Shown here: piece by piece, positions 8,638-8,927 of the stretch
Numbering within the stretch: the stretch's first letter is position 1
Layout of the letters: each line of letters opens with the position of its first letter
Position numbers and translations under genes: made by a program
Source: CAYXZL01 sp964469925
Lineage (GTDB): Bacteria > Patescibacteriota > Gracilibacteria > Absconditabacterales > Absconditicoccaceae
Length of the DNA: 8,927 nt
Assembly (NCBI GenBank): GCA_964469925.1
Contig: CAYXZL010000019.1
Location: 1-8,927, forward strand
Direction: 5' to 3'
The notes under the pieces: model-generated
Database searches by the model: none
Told to the model about the DNA's origin: nothing
The model's input: only the letters and a program-made list of their open reading frames with translations

Positions 8638-8927
8638 ATGTTTGTACAACTTCATTGACATAGCACTTATTCTTTTTTGGAAGCGATTGGAACCATTTCA
8701 TCTATTGTGGAAGAGGCAAAAAGTTTAGGTATGTCTGCTATTGGTTTGACAGATTATCATTGATTGTATGGAGCTATTGATTTTTACAAAAAGGCTCGTG
8801 CTGATTCTATCACGCCTTTAGTTGGTGTTGATATGCCCTTTATTCGTACTAGATCTGTTGCTATTAAACGTTCACAATCTTTTTGATATTTGAGTTTGTT
8901 GGCAAAAAACTTTTCTGGTTACCAGCA
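8638..8927 (+). CDS. dnaE: DNA polymerase III alpha subunit, N-terminal PHP domain, cut by window edge
   Basis: The replicative DNA polymerase. Only the first 96 codons are present, all within the N-terminal PHP domain. They read MFVQLHGHSTYSFLEAIGTI, then VEEAKSLGMSAIGLTDYHGL, YGAIDFYKKA and PLVGVDMPF, which match the LHxHSxYSxL and LTDxxGLYGAxxFYKxA blocks of DnaE. H6, H8 and D39 are the expected metal-site residues of the PHP fold, which in many bacteria retains or derives from a proofreading nuclease. In-frame TGA codons at 8656-8658 (G7) and 8761-8763 (G42, in DYHGLYG) are read as Gly, and a third lies near the edge (QSFG). The start follows a promoter-like sequence but has no Shine-Dalgarno motif. 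A DnaE2-like or other PHP protein is possible but less likely given the spacing of these blocks. Confidence 0.9.

Larger units (their letters stand above)
1..8927. other. Recoded genome segment: UGA = Gly, CGA/CGG = Trp
   Basis: All genes on both strands carry many in-frame TGA codons, always ending on TAA or TAG instead. TGA coincides with invariant glycines in unrelated families (AlaRS, SpoIID, PGRP, TagA, nuclease). CGA/CGG coincide with conserved tryptophans, for example 3020-3022 (GNW), 2777-2779 (DNFW), 2657-2659 (EIWN), 8344-8346 (SQWGAD) and 7981-7983 (RGWGD). Automated calling with table 11 or 4 will fragment or mistranslate every gene; table 25 gives the right frames but wrong residues at CGA/CGG; table 37 fits both. 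Confidence 0.93.

Noticed and set aside
1..8927. Code 4 (UGA = Trp) or selenocysteine
   Set aside because: UGA sits at invariant Gly, not Trp or Cys/Sec, sites; there are far too many for Sec, and Trp is coded by TGG and CGA/CGG.

Overview
The window reads coherently only with a recoded genetic code in which UGA is glycine and CGA/CGG are tryptophan. In the standard code almost every gene here looks shattered. With UGA read as Gly, eight long or partial genes become intact, and the UGA codons fall on invariant glycines: AlaRS GPCGPC, DTFGFP and AESGGQ; amidase RGWGD; the KTG of the nuclease. CGA/CGG codons fall on conserved tryptophans: AlaRS GNWSLGDY, DNFW and EIWN; PGRP SQWGAD; SpoIID PWN and QWG. 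Conserved arginines use AGA, AGG, CGT or CGC. UGA=Gly is known from Absconditabacteria (SR1) and Gracilibacteria. The added CGA/CGG=Trp change is, as I recall, specific to Absconditabacterales (NCBI table 37). I therefore assign the window to an AT-rich Absconditabacterales genome of the Patescibacteria/CPR, small host-dependent cells. No species can be named.

Layout: 1-742 (-) holds the N-terminal part of serS, cut by the window edge. A doubtful 56-aa ORF lies upstream of it (777-947, -). A membrane-anchored Holliday-junction-resolvase-like nuclease follows at 922-1314 (+). A tightly packed minus-strand cluster then fills 1324-8472. In transcription order it encodes a secreted PGRP-amidase/SpoIID fusion (8472-6292), a WecG/TagA-type glycosyltransferase (6277-5465), a one-TM protein with a possible PP2C-like cytoplasmic domain and a possible beta-propeller outside (5407-3356), an unusually short alanyl-tRNA synthetase (3298-1631) and a DUF2103-like protein (1617-1324). 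Intergenic gaps are 13-57 nt. A 165-bp divergent promoter region (8473-8637) separates the cluster from dnaE (+, 8638 to the right edge).

The first three cluster genes suggest cell-envelope work: cleaving peptidoglycan, adding sugars to a lipid carrier, and possibly sensing at the membrane. alaS and the DUF2103-like gene appear to share their transcript. The nuclease and dnaE are DNA-metabolism genes on the other strand. No tRNA, rRNA, CRISPR array, transposon or convincing terminator was seen, and none of the starts has a good Shine-Dalgarno sequence.
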